This document shows, piece after piece, positions 24,499 to 32,471 of a stretch of DNA of 32,471 bases. Source of the DNA: Acidobacteriaceae bacterium (GTDB lineage: Bacteria; Acidobacteriota; Terriglobia; Bryobacterales; Bryobacteraceae); assembly GCA_019233755.1 (NCBI GenBank), contig JAFAMD010000026.1, positions 1 through 32,471 on the forward strand, read 5' to 3'. Position 1 is the first letter of the stretch, and each line of letters begins with the position of its first letter. A program made the position numbers and the translations under genes. The notes under the pieces were generated by a model, which ran no database searches, was not told where the DNA came from, and saw nothing but the letters and a program-made list of their open reading frames with translations.

Positions 24499-26928
24499 AT
24501 GGCGACAGTTCACTACGATAGAAGGTTGTCACACCTGGATTCCGTCCTAGAAAAGGCGCCCGCGGCCGTGCGTGTGCGGCACTGGCCGCACGTATATTTC
24601 GGCGTAGCGGCGACTTCTATCGCAACCCTGCTGCTGGAACTGACCCTGACCAGGGTGTTTTCGGTCATATATTTCTACCACTTCGCGTTTCTGGCGATCT
24701 CGATCGCGCTATTCGGGCTGGGCGCCGGCGGTGTTTTTTCGTACGTGGTCTCGGGTTGGCCAGGATCCCTTTTCCAGAGAGTCGGTGCTTTGGCCGCCGG
24801 GAACGCGGCTGCCATCGTTCTCTGCCTCTCTTATCTTTTGAACCGAACGGGCGAAATGACCACGCCGGAGCTGATGGCGGCGTACTTCGTGGCGGCGATC
24901 CCGTTTCTGCTGTCGGGCACGATTTTGTCGCTGGTGGTTGCCGACACGATCGAGCGCGTAAACCGCGTGTACTTTTTTGACCTGATTGGCGCGGCGGGCG
25001 GTTGTTTCGTCCTGATTCCACTGCTGAATCGCCTGGGCGGTCCGAACACGATCCTAGTGGCAGCCGCTTTGTTTGCGGTCTCCGCCGCCATCTGGTTTCA
25101 CCTCGCCAGATCGGCGCGCGGCCGGGTAGCCGCGGTGCTCCTGGGGCTGATACTGGTCGGACTCATCACGTACAACGGCAAGTATCCGGTGATTGACGTC
25201 AAGTTCGCGAAGGGCCAGCGGCTAAAGGACGAAGAATTCGTCCGCTGGAACAGCTTTTCGCGTATCGCGCTGAAGCCGGAGCCGGGGAGCGGAATGAAGA
25301 GCATCGTGATCGACGCGGATGCCGCTACAGGCGTCGCGCGGTTCGATTTCGAGCACCTCACTCCGCAGGAGCGCTTCGATCTGGCGTACCATGGCCCGGG
25401 CTTTCCGTATCTGCTGAGGCCGGGTGCGAAAACGCTGGTTATCGGTCCGGGGGGCGGCTGGGATGTTTCGCGCGCCCTGGCTTCCGGCAGCAAGGACATT
25501 ACGGGCGTAGAGATCAACCCGATCATCGCGAACGTGATCATGCGCCAGCGCTTTCCGCAGTACAGCAACCGCCTGTACTTCCGGCCGGAAGTGAAGATCG
25601 TGGTGGAGGACGGGCGGTCGTTCGTCCGGCGATCGAAGGAACACTATCAGGTGCTGCAGGCGACCCTGGTCGATACCTGGGCGTCTACCGCGGCAGGGGC
25701 TTTTGCCTTATCCGAGAACAATTTGTACACGACGAATGCGTTCGTGGACTACCTGTCCCACCTGACAAACGACGGAGTGATGGCTTTTACCCGCTGGGGC
25801 TTCGTGCGGCCGCGGGAATCGCTGCGGGTGGTCTCGCTCGCCTACGCTGCTTTGAAGCAGCTTGGGCAGGAAGACCCGGCGCTCAATGTCGCCGTGGTTC
25901 GTGAAAACATGGCACAACTGCACGGCTGGGGCGCGCAGGATACGATTCTGATTTCGCGCACGCCGTTCACTGCGGCCGATATCACGCGGATCCAGTCTGC
26001 AGCGCAAACCGCGAAGATGCAGGTGGTGTATGTGCCGGGAACCGGCATCGCCAGCCCGTTTCGCGATCTGCTCCTCGCGAGCAACCTGAAGCAGTTCTAC
26101 GACAGCTATTCGTTCGACGTCAGACCGGTGAGCGATGACCGGCCGTTCTTCTTTTACACGGTGCAACCGCGTGACCTGTGGCACTTCCTGATGCACGCCT
26201 CGCATGAGAGTGCCGACTATAAAGTCAATACCGCGCTGCCCGTGCTATTTGGCCTGGTTGCGATCAGCATTGTGGCGACCCTGATCATGCTGTCGCTGCC
26301 GCCTCTGCTCCTCGGGAACCGGCTGCCGAGGGAAACAGGAGCGGTGCGGGCGCTGCTGTTTTTTCTGTTCATCGGAGCGGGGTACATCCTGATTCAGGTT
26401 GCGCTGATTCAGAAATTCGTGCTTTTCCTGGGCCATCCTACGTATGCGCTGACGGTGATTGTCTTCTCGATGCTGCTTTCGAGCGGATTCGGGAGCTTCG
26501 CAAGCCGGCGGTTGATACGCGGCGATATACGCAGGCTGGCGCGCGTGCTGCTGATCATTGCGGCTGCAATCATGCTGCTTTCGACTGTCATTTCGCACAT
26601 AACAGAGGGCGGTGTTGCACTGCCGTTCGCTGTCAAGGTTCTGATTTCGGTGGCTTTGATCGCTCCCGCCGGCTTTGCCATGGGAATGCCTTTCCCGACG
26701 GGACTGACGCTGCTCGAGCGCGTAGCGCCGGCCTCCGTTCGCTGGGCGTGGGCGGTGAATGCCGCATCAAGCGTGATGGGCTCGGCAGCAGCCATGTTTC
26801 TGGCGATTTACCTGGGATTGCAGATGACCCTGGTCATCGGCGGAGCGCTCTATCTCGGTGCACTGCTGAGCCTGATGGCGTCGCCAATGAGGAGTCGGGT
26901 TTCCGGACAGTTGGCCCGGGCAAATTAG
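24499..26928 (+). CDS. Multi-spanning membrane protein with a spermidine-synthase-like central domain
   Basis: About 809 residues in three parts. The N-terminal part (about 25-225) has six or so membrane helices. The central soluble part (about 260-560) is a class I methyltransferase/aminopropyltransferase-like fold with TLVIGPGGGWDVSRAL, GVEINPII and VEDGRSFVRRSKEHY. The C-terminal part (about 580-800) has six or so further helices. The order is that of the membrane-fused spermidine synthase-like proteins. The acidic active-site loop of true SpeE (DxxDP) reads LVDTW here, so aminopropyl transfer is doubtful. The ATG at 24499 is preferred; a TTG at 24478 overlapping the upstream TGA would add seven residues. 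It is probably co-transcribed with wecB. No polyamine genes are near. Confidence 0.88.
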   Translation: MATVHYDRRLSHLDSVLEKAPAAVRVRHWPHVYFGVAATSIATLLLELTLTRVFSVIYFYHFAFLAISIALFGLGAGGVFSYVVSGWPGSLFQRVGALAAGNAAAIVLCLSYLLNRTGEMTTPELMAAYFVAAIPFLLSGTILSLVVADTIERVNRVYFFDLIGAAGGCFVLIPLLNRLGGPNTILVAAALFAVSAAIWFHLARSARGRVAAVLLGLILVGLITYNGKYPVIDVKFAKGQRLKDEEFVRWNSFSRIALKPEPGSGMKSIVIDADAATGVARFDFEHLTPQERFDLAYHGPGFPYLLRPGAKTLVIGPGGGWDVSRALASGSKDITGVEINPIIANVIMRQRFPQYSNRLYFRPEVKIVVEDGRSFVRRSKEHYQVLQATLVDTWASTAAGAFALSENNLYTTNAFVDYLSHLTNDGVMAFTRWGFVRPRESLRVVSLAYAALKQLGQEDPALNVAVVRENMAQLHGWGAQDTILISRTPFTAADITRIQSAAQTAKMQVVYVPGTGIASPFRDLLLASNLKQFYDSYSFDVRPVSDDRPFFFYTVQPRDLWHFLMHASHESADYKVNTALPVLFGLVAISIVATLIMLSLPPLLLGNRLPRETGAVRALLFFLFIGAGYILIQVALIQKFVLFLGHPTYALTVIVFSMLLSSGFGSFASRRLIRGDIRRLARVLLIIAAAIMLLSTVISHITEGGVALPFAVKVLISVALIAPAGFAMGMPFPTGLTLLERVAPASVRWAWAVNAASSVMGSAAAMFLAIYLGLQMTLVIGGALYLGALLSLMASPMRSRVSGQLARAN

Positions 26929-28487
26929 TTTCGATGGCCCGGGTCCTGGTCCGGACCGGCACCGGCATTACCCCGCAGCGTGATCCCCATCGTGGTTCGA
27001 TAGCGGGCAAGAAGCTCCTCCGCTTTCGAATTCTGACCCGCTGCCCGGTAGGCGCGGCTCAACAGTTCAACTGCCTGTTCGAGCAACGGGTCCAGTTGAA
27101 CTGCGTGTTCGAGATGGCGGGTGGCTTCCGCCGTGTTACCGATAGCCATTAGAGCGACCGCCAGGTTCACTTCGTAGGGAGCGTAATTCGGGCGCAGTTC
27201 AAGAGCCCTGGCAAAGCGGCGTGCGGCTTCGGCCGGCTGCTTGCCTTTCAGCATCACCGTTCCCAGAGAAGTCAGGGCGGTGGCGTCGCCGGAAAGGTTC
27301 CCTTCCATCCGGTAGAGTGTGCGAAAGCCCTGGATGACCTGATCAGACCTGCCATTTTCCTGTCCGGCGGTGACAAGAGCCAGCGCGAGATTGCGTTCCC
27401 GAACTGCGGGATCGGGCTCACGCCAGGCAACCAGTTCCCCTGTATCCTGCCCGCTTTCCACTTCGGGCCGCCGCGCGATTCTATGGTCGGTGAAAGCGGT
27501 GTGTCCACCGTCTTTTGCCGGGCGGCGCGGCATGTGGCAGCCGATGCAGTCTTGTCCGGGCGCCGCATGTGATTTTGCAAGGGTCGCGCCATGACACGTC
27601 AGGCAGCGCTTCCGAAAATATTCCGCCGGACGCTCCGGCTTGTCGTGCGGGTTGTGACAGGTGCCACACCATAAGCGTCCGCCGCTCTTGCGCGCGCACG
27701 CACTCAATGCGAGTTGCTCGGCATGGCTGATTACTTTGATCTTCTGGTCCGGAGAGTGGCGCGTAACGTAAACGGTATAGACGTCCTCCACGCGCTCGCC
27801 GGGCCGAAAATCCGCAATGGACCTGCCGGGATTCGGAATGCGCACCTCGCCGCTGAGATGACACTGCTCGCAGACGCTATCACGCGCTGCAGGAGACAAC
27901 TTCGCAGGATTGACAATCGTTCCCGGGACCGGATTCTGGAGATGCCGCTCAGGATTGCCGTGGCAGCGATCACATTGGATCGCGGTTTGCGCGAAGGGCG
28001 GATTCCGGTAAGCGTTGAGCGTATCGGGAACCGGCAGCGGCTTATCGGAATGGCAGACCAGGCACTCCAGCGTGACCGGGCGCGAAAAATCCGGTGTCGC
28101 ACTATCCTCGTAACCAGGTGCCATGTCCCACGCCCGACGGCTCGTGTAGTACGAGAGCGGAGATTGAAACAGGTGATCTCCAACTTGAGCGAGCATGCCG
28201 AAGGCGTGATTCCCCGACCCCACGACATAAGAAACGCGGACTCTTTGTGTTTCCCCTTGCCGTTCGAGGGTCTGAAACGTCTCACCCGCTGCGGTTTGAA
28301 TTGAGAAGCGCGTTCCGGATGCGCGATGTTCAAATGTTGCCTCAGGCTGGGGCGCGGCCACTGAGAGCGAGTGTGCCATGGCGGAGCGGGCGAAGCCTGC
28401 GACTTCCTTAGAATGGCAGTGCGCGCACGGGTGGGCATACAAGTTCACTGGCACAAGAATCGCCGCCAGCAGCCATCTGCGTTGCAA
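26925..28487 (-). CDS. Seven-heme cytochrome c with C-terminal TPR repeats
   Basis: A 520-residue exported protein. A signal peptide (MQRRWLLAAILVPVNLYA) precedes the first heme site almost at once. Seven CxxCH sites are visible: CAHCH, CLVCH, CDRCH, CEQCH, CGTCH, CLTCH and CIGCH, all within the first 325 or so residues; several resemble the cytochrome c552/NapC-like 'doubled CxxCH' group. The C-terminal 130 or so residues are TPR-like (LTSLGTVMLKGKQPAEAARRFARALELRP, YEVNLAVALMAIGNTAEATRHLEHAVQLDP), so it may dock another protein. It should transfer electrons in the periplasm; the donor and acceptor are unknown. Its stop codon overlaps the stop of the convergent gene by 2 bases. An AT-rich control region is shared with the receptor gene at 28688. 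Confidence 0.92.
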   Translation of the reverse strand: MQRRWLLAAILVPVNLYAHPCAHCHSKEVAGFARSAMAHSLSVAAPQPEATFEHRASGTRFSIQTAAGETFQTLERQGETQRVRVSYVVGSGNHAFGMLAQVGDHLFQSPLSYYTSRRAWDMAPGYEDSATPDFSRPVTLECLVCHSDKPLPVPDTLNAYRNPPFAQTAIQCDRCHGNPERHLQNPVPGTIVNPAKLSPAARDSVCEQCHLSGEVRIPNPGRSIADFRPGERVEDVYTVYVTRHSPDQKIKVISHAEQLALSACARKSGGRLWCGTCHNPHDKPERPAEYFRKRCLTCHGATLAKSHAAPGQDCIGCHMPRRPAKDGGHTAFTDHRIARRPEVESGQDTGELVAWREPDPAVRERNLALALVTAGQENGRSDQVIQGFRTLYRMEGNLSGDATALTSLGTVMLKGKQPAEAARRFARALELRPNYAPYEVNLAVALMAIGNTAEATRHLEHAVQLDPLLEQAVELLSRAYRAAGQNSKAEELLARYRTTMGITLRGNAGAGPDQDPGHRN

Positions 28488-28567
28488 ATTCAGAAAAATA
28501 CCAAAAACTATAAAAACGATTTCGATAATTATAAATAAAAAACTTGAACCTAATTGTCCAACTTTCG

Positions 28568-28596
28568 TTGTATTCGTGTAACCAAGGTACTATACT
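28568..28596 (+). promoter_or_regulatory. Sigma-70-type promoter for the Oar-like receptor gene
   Basis: TTGTAT (28568-28573) and TATACT (28591-28596) are separated by exactly 17 bases, in a strongly AT-rich stretch unlike the rest of the window. Transcription would begin near 28602, giving a leader of about 85 bases. Confidence 0.7.
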
Positions 28597-28599
28597 GCG

Positions 28600-28670
28600 T
28601 TGAAGCAGTAGTAGTAAAACGAACTACCTAAGCTATAGCTTCCTAGGTAATTCATACTAAAAAGCTTCAA
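28600..28670 (+). promoter_or_regulatory. Foldable 5' leader upstream of the Oar-like receptor gene
   Basis: TTGAAGC (28600-28606) is complementary to GCTTCAA (28664-28670), and within that TACCTA (28625-28630) pairs with TAGGTA (28644-28649), with the palindrome AGCTATAGCT in its loop. The outer stem would begin at the predicted 5' end of the mRNA and end a few bases before the GGGG ribosome-binding site (28674-28677). The fold and any regulatory role are inference. Confidence 0.4.
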
Positions 28671-28687
28671 AGTGGGGTTACTAATTA

Positions 28688-31600
28688 ATGAGCATTTCCC
28701 GGCCCGTGTGCGGCCGCTCGACCACTATTCGGTCTTTGCTTGTTTTGTGCCTGGCGGTCATTCTGTGTTTGACGTGGTCCACACAGCAGTTAAACGCTCA
28801 GGCACTGCAGGGTATTACTGGAACTGTCACTGACAGCAGCGGCGCAGTAATCCCGGGCGCCATAATTACAGTTACGAATGTTTCGACCGGTGTATCGAGC
28901 ACCGCGACGACAAGTTCCGCCGGTACCTATCAGTTCAACGACTTGATTCCGGGCACCTACACGGTAAAGATTGAAGACCCAGGATTTCAAACTTCCGTAC
29001 ACAGCGGAGTCGGAGTGGAAGTTTCCAAGGTGTCCACCGTCGACGCCTCGCTTAAAACGGGCGAGGCACAGCAGACGGTTGAAGTAACGGAGAGCGCGAT
29101 CGCTCTCGATACCACCGCCCCGGACCTTGGTACGACGATTGAGAACAAGGTCGTCCAGGAGCTGCCGAATCAGATCAGCAGCGGCCGCGGGCGCCAGATC
29201 GATAACTTCATCTTCCTCGCGCCCGGCGTGACGGGCAGCACTTTCAGCCACAGAATCAACGGCGGCGTTGACTTCGAGAGCGAAGTGGTGTTCAACGGCG
29301 TTCCGATGGCACAGTCCGAGACGCAGGGCTTCCAGACGATCTGGAACCCGCCGTTCGAGCTGGTCAACCAATTTAACGTTCTGCGTTCTTCCTTTTCCGC
29401 TCAGTATGGACTGGCCCAGGGCGTGGTGACGTACAACACTGCTTCGGGTACAAATGAATACCACGGCGACGCGTTCGACATTATCCGTAACAATTTCTTC
29501 GACGCGCGCGGCGCCTATAACCCAACCGTACCGATCGATCACGAGAATAATTACGGCTTCAGCATCGGCGGCCCGGTTATCATTCCCAAACTCTACAACG
29601 GAAAGAACCGCACGTTCTTCCACCTCAGTATGGAGTGGTACCGGCAGAACCAGACCGATACTAACTTCATGTCGCTGCCGACAGCCGCAGAGAAGGCTGG
29701 CAATTTCAACGGTGTAGCGACTATTTTCGATCCGACGACCGGTCTGCCTTTTGCGAACGATACGATTCCGACAAGCAGGTTCAGCCCGCTGTCAAAGAGT
29801 TTGCTGCAGTATCTGCCGGATCCAGCGCTGGGCGGATTGAATAACAACCAGCAATCACTTCGTGGTGTGCTCCCTACACGCCAGAATCCGTGGGGTTTCA
29901 CGATCGATCACAACATAACGGATAAGCAATCCATCCACTGGGCCGAATGGCGCGACAAGCAGACCTCGTACGGAACGGAATCGCCTGCCGGTGCTTCATC
30001 GTCTGCCCTGTTTCCAACGAGTAACCCGCTGACAAGTAACACGTACAATCCGGACCTTGGAACCGTTTTCCTGCTTAACTACTCCAACACGATCACGCCA
30101 AACCTGGTGATGACGGTGGGAGCGAGCTGGCTCGGCGAACTGAACGATCAGATCAGCCAGCGGACTGATACACCCGCTTTTGCCGCGGCGCCCGGTTCGC
30201 CTCAAATTCCGGCGATCAGTTTCAACGGTCCAAATTCACCCACGTCGCTCGGTTCTCCGTGGATTCAATCCATCAACCGCAAACTCGGCGTGGTGATTGA
30301 GAATAACTGGCTTTGGATTAAAGGCAAGCAGACCTTTAATATCGGCGGCGAGGCACGCAGAACATATCAAGACGACAACGAGTGCCAGCAGTGCGCAGGC
30401 AACTTCTCTTTCAGCAACAACGAAACCGCTGATCCGAATAACCTCAGCAGCACCGGAAATGCATTCGCCAGCTTCCTGCTTGGCAGTGTAGACAGCGCTT
30501 CGCGCGTCGGCTCCCAGGAGGAAAGACTGCGGAATCAGGACTTCTCGTTCTATATCCAGGACGACATTAAGTGGAGCCCGCGTCTCACGTTTAACATCGG
30601 CGTGCGGTGGGATATCATGGTTCCATTCACGGCCGTTGGGAATAACATTGTTTACTTCGATTCCACTACTACAAATCCTCTCACGGGCTTGAAGGGCGCA
30701 GCTACCGAATTCGGCAATTGCACCGGCTGTGCGGGCGTAGACCGCGCGGCGATTCACTGGGCCCATATCAGTCCCAGAGGCGGGTTCTCCTACGAACTGA
30801 ACAACAAGACTGTTCTCCAGGGCGGTTTCTCCATGAACTATCTGGACGGCGGTGCATACGAGTACGGTACGAGCAAAGTCGCGGTGAATTACGGCAACCT
30901 GCTGCTCGGCTCCTTTACTCGCGCGGCAACCGGTTCGACGACACCCGGCTTTGGCAGTTGGGACACCAACATTGCACCCGTTCCGTCGGCTGTCCCCTTC
31001 AGTCCGGGGCTCGGTGTCGGTACGCAAATCAACGCCTTTGATCCGGCAAAGGACGGGGTTGCTCCCTATGATGTCGTGTGGAACATAGGCATTCAGCGCG
31101 AGTTGCCGTACCAGATGTTCCTTTCGGCATCGTATGCGGGGAACCGCGGGGATTATCTACCGTCACAATTGAACCCCATCAACCAGCTCAACCCGGCATT
31201 CCTGAGCCAATACGGCAGCCTGCTGGGACAGTCGATAACGTCTCCCCAGGCGATCGCGGCGGGCATCAGGAGTCCCTATCCGAACTTTGTCAACGATTTC
31301 GGATCGAGTGCTACGGTGCTCCAGGCACTTCGCCAGTATCCTCAATACTCGAACATCTTCAATAACTTCGATAACACCGGATCTTCGCTCTACAACGCGA
31401 TGCAGATTCAGTTAGAGAAGCGCTACACCAGCGGTCTCAGCTTCCTGGTTTCTTACGGTCTCTCGCGCATGATGTCGAACACGAACTCCGGATTCACCTC
31501 GTTCGCGTCCCCGTCGCTGAACAAGAACAATCAAAAGGCCGAATGGTCGATCGACAATAATGACCAGACCAACATGCTTAGCATCGCGGGCACTTATGAA

Positions 31601-32146
31601 CTGCCTTTCGGAAAAGGCAAGCGTTTCATGAACCGCGGCGGAGTGGTCAATGCTGTATTGGGCGGGTGGCAGATCAGTCCGCTGCTCTCGTATGGCACCG
31701 GCACCCCGCTCTATAGCAGCAACAATCTTGGCGCCGTATATGTCAACGGAGATCCGCTGGGGAACGGCTGCGGCAGTTGTAACCGTGCCAACGTTGTTTC
31801 GACCAGCAATATGATGTTCTCTTATGCGAACGTCTACAAGGGCCTGCCTGTCATCAACAAGGCGGATTTCAGCGACCCTGGGTCATGGGTCATCGGTAAT
31901 TCGCCTCGCGTGTTCGGGCAGCTTCGCAATCCGTTCCAAGCCAACGAGAATATCGCGCTTGCGAAGTACTTCTCGGTTGGTGAGAAAGTGAAGCTCAAGC
32001 TGGAAATTGAGTACTTCAATGTCTTGAACCGGGTAGTCTTCGGCGGCCCAGATCTGAATTTCGAAGACGCTAACTTCGGCAAGGTAATCAACAGTCAGAA
32101 CAACACGCAACGACAAGGCCAAGGCATGTTGCAGATCAACTTCTAA
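28688..32146 (+). CDS. Oar-like TonB-dependent outer-membrane receptor with carboxypeptidase-regulatory-like N-terminal domain
   Basis: The largest protein here, 1152 residues. A long signal peptide (to about residue 38, ending LNAQA) precedes a carboxypeptidase-like beta-sandwich domain: GITGTVTDSSGAVIPGAIITVTNVSTGVSSTATTSSAGTY, then FNDLIPGTYTVKIEDPGFQ. A plug-like region (QELPNQISSGRGRQIDNFIFLAPGVTG) and a long aromatic-rich barrel follow, and the last residues are LQINF, with the terminal phenylalanine typical of outer-membrane barrels. Such Oar/SusC-like proteins are numerous in acidobacteria and import or bind large substrates or act in secretion; the ligand is not deducible. A TonB box was not clearly seen. 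GGGG lies 10 bases ahead of the ATG. Confidence 0.92.
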   Translation: MSISRPVCGRSTTIRSLLVLCLAVILCLTWSTQQLNAQALQGITGTVTDSSGAVIPGAIITVTNVSTGVSSTATTSSAGTYQFNDLIPGTYTVKIEDPGFQTSVHSGVGVEVSKVSTVDASLKTGEAQQTVEVTESAIALDTTAPDLGTTIENKVVQELPNQISSGRGRQIDNFIFLAPGVTGSTFSHRINGGVDFESEVVFNGVPMAQSETQGFQTIWNPPFELVNQFNVLRSSFSAQYGLAQGVVTYNTASGTNEYHGDAFDIIRNNFFDARGAYNPTVPIDHENNYGFSIGGPVIIPKLYNGKNRTFFHLSMEWYRQNQTDTNFMSLPTAAEKAGNFNGVATIFDPTTGLPFANDTIPTSRFSPLSKSLLQYLPDPALGGLNNNQQSLRGVLPTRQNPWGFTIDHNITDKQSIHWAEWRDKQTSYGTESPAGASSSALFPTSNPLTSNTYNPDLGTVFLLNYSNTITPNLVMTVGASWLGELNDQISQRTDTPAFAAAPGSPQIPAISFNGPNSPTSLGSPWIQSINRKLGVVIENNWLWIKGKQTFNIGGEARRTYQDDNECQQCAGNFSFSNNETADPNNLSSTGNAFASFLLGSVDSASRVGSQEERLRNQDFSFYIQDDIKWSPRLTFNIGVRWDIMVPFTAVGNNIVYFDSTTTNPLTGLKGAATEFGNCTGCAGVDRAAIHWAHISPRGGFSYELNNKTVLQGGFSMNYLDGGAYEYGTSKVAVNYGNLLLGSFTRAATGSTTPGFGSWDTNIAPVPSAVPFSPGLGVGTQINAFDPAKDGVAPYDVVWNIGIQRELPYQMFLSASYAGNRGDYLPSQLNPINQLNPAFLSQYGSLLGQSITSPQAIAAGIRSPYPNFVNDFGSSATVLQALRQYPQYSNIFNNFDNTGSSLYNAMQIQLEKRYTSGLSFLVSYGLSRMMSNTNSGFTSFASPSLNKNNQKAEWSIDNNDQTNMLSIAGTYELPFGKGKRFMNRGGVVNAVLGGWQISPLLSYGTGTPLYSSNNLGAVYVNGDPLGNGCGSCNRANVVSTSNMMFSYANVYKGLPVINKADFSDPGSWVIGNSPRVFGQLRNPFQANENIALAKYFSVGEKVKLKLEIEYFNVLNRVVFGGPDLNFEDANFGKVINSQNNTQRQGQGMLQINF

Positions 32147-32169
32147 CCTGTCAGACCAGCAGTAAGTAC

Positions 32170-32207
32170 ATGGCCCGGAACGGTAACCGTTTCCGGGCCA
32201 TTTCTTT
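32170..32207 (+). terminator. Rho-independent terminator after the Oar-like receptor gene
   Basis: ATGGCCCGGAA (32170-32180) pairs with its complement at 32191-32201, with CGG/CCG inside a small loop, followed by TTCTTT. The 11-base stem starts 23 bases after the stop codon. Confidence 0.85.
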
Positions 32208-32271
32208 AGATTCTTGGCCAGCTTGTCTGAGAACTTCTCCCTCAGATTTGGGCCAGAGCTCGGGTGATAGC

Positions 32272-32306
32272 TGTCAGCTTTCAGCGCTCAGCCTTCAGCT
32301 TTCAAA
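32272..32306 (+). repeat. Third heptamer tandem array (NNTCAGC), four units plus one degenerate
   Basis: TGTCAGC, TTTCAGC, GCTCAGC and CTTCAGC, then a degenerate TTTCAAA. This is the same family as the arrays at 18291 and 18448, about 14 kb away, again in an intergenic position just after a terminator. Confidence 0.8.
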
Positions 32307-32368
32307 TCTAAGTGTGTGGGGCTAACTGCTCTCCTGAAACTGCTCCGCTAGCGCAGAGGTAAGCGGTT

Positions 32369-32471
32369 TTAGTCTGCGGGCAGAAGCTGGTATCCCATAG
32401 CTGCGGCGAGGCGTTGGAGGGTGTGCTGTTGTCGGGTCTGACGGCGTTTTTCGAATTCCTGGGCGCCGCGA
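32369..32471 (-). CDS. C-terminal end of an unidentified gene (partial)
   Basis: The open frame enters from the right edge and ends in TAA at 32371-32369, giving 33 residues that end GYQLLPAD. The sequence is rich in Arg, Gln and Leu and looks helical (EFEKRRQTRQQ, then HTLQRLAAAMG). It is reminiscent of transposase C-termini, but a regulator tail is equally possible; nothing definite can be said from 33 residues. Its position beside a repeat array would suit a mobile element. Confidence 0.45.
   Translation of the reverse strand, partial: RGAQEFEKRRQTRQQHTLQRLAAAMGYQLLPAD

Noticed and set aside
28790..29623. 277-residue minus-strand open frame inside the start of the Oar-like gene
   Set aside because: It is antisense to the carboxypeptidase-like and plug domains, with no motif of its own.
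30236..31027. 263-residue minus-strand open frame inside the Oar-like gene
   Set aside because: It is fully contained in a strongly supported coding sequence and has no start context or family motif.

Overview
The window looks like chromosomal DNA of a Gram-negative soil-type bacterium, most likely an acidobacterium of the Solibacter/Bryobacter kind. This is inferred from the mix of gene families, not from a marker gene. The clues are a very large Oar-like TonB-type outer-membrane protein with an N-terminal carboxypeptidase-like fold, a FliA-type sigma factor without flagellar genes, exported TPR proteins, an AsmA-like protein, a membrane-embedded spermidine-synthase-like protein and a multiheme cytochrome-TPR protein. 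Most genes are GC-rich. No rRNA, tRNA, CRISPR or intact insertion sequence was seen.

Layout. 1-2562 (minus): a restriction-modification operon, looking less GC-rich by eye than the rest. It has a D12-class adenine methyltransferase, a PD-(D/E)xK restriction enzyme broken by a one-base frameshift, and the start of a P-loop ATPase that leaves the window. 2774-7191 (minus): a four-gene MacAB/DevBCA-like exporter (two FtsX-type permeases, a HlyD-type adaptor, an ATPase). 7299-10133: tadA, then a regulatory cluster made of a cysteine-rich protein, a divergent HTH protein and a FliA-type sigma factor. 10144-14577 (minus): sppA, a NarL-type response regulator, a strong hairpin terminator, trxA and glgA. 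14668-17775 (plus): two overlapping exported TPR proteins and rnc. 17792-19197 (minus): a MerR regulator, a gene-free stretch with heptamer repeats, and a SIMPL-domain protein. 19310-22067 (plus): an AsmA-like protein and an exported aldose 1-epimerase. 22071-22904 (minus): an atypical short-chain dehydrogenase. 23122-26928 (plus): infA, overlapped by a wecB-like epimerase, then the spermidine-synthase-like membrane protein. 26925-28487 (minus): a seven-heme cytochrome with a TPR tail. 28688-32146 (plus): the Oar-like receptor with a good promoter, a foldable leader and a terminator. After 32207: another heptamer array and the tail of an unidentified minus-strand gene.

How it fits together. 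Most of the window is housekeeping (tadA, trxA, rnc, infA, glgA, sppA) mixed with envelope functions. The accessory parts most worth attention are the restriction-modification-ATPase operon, the lineage-type regulatory cluster at 7.9-10.1 kb, the dispersed heptamer repeats, and the structured leader in front of the outer-membrane receptor. None of these can be proved to be a new system from sequence reading alone.
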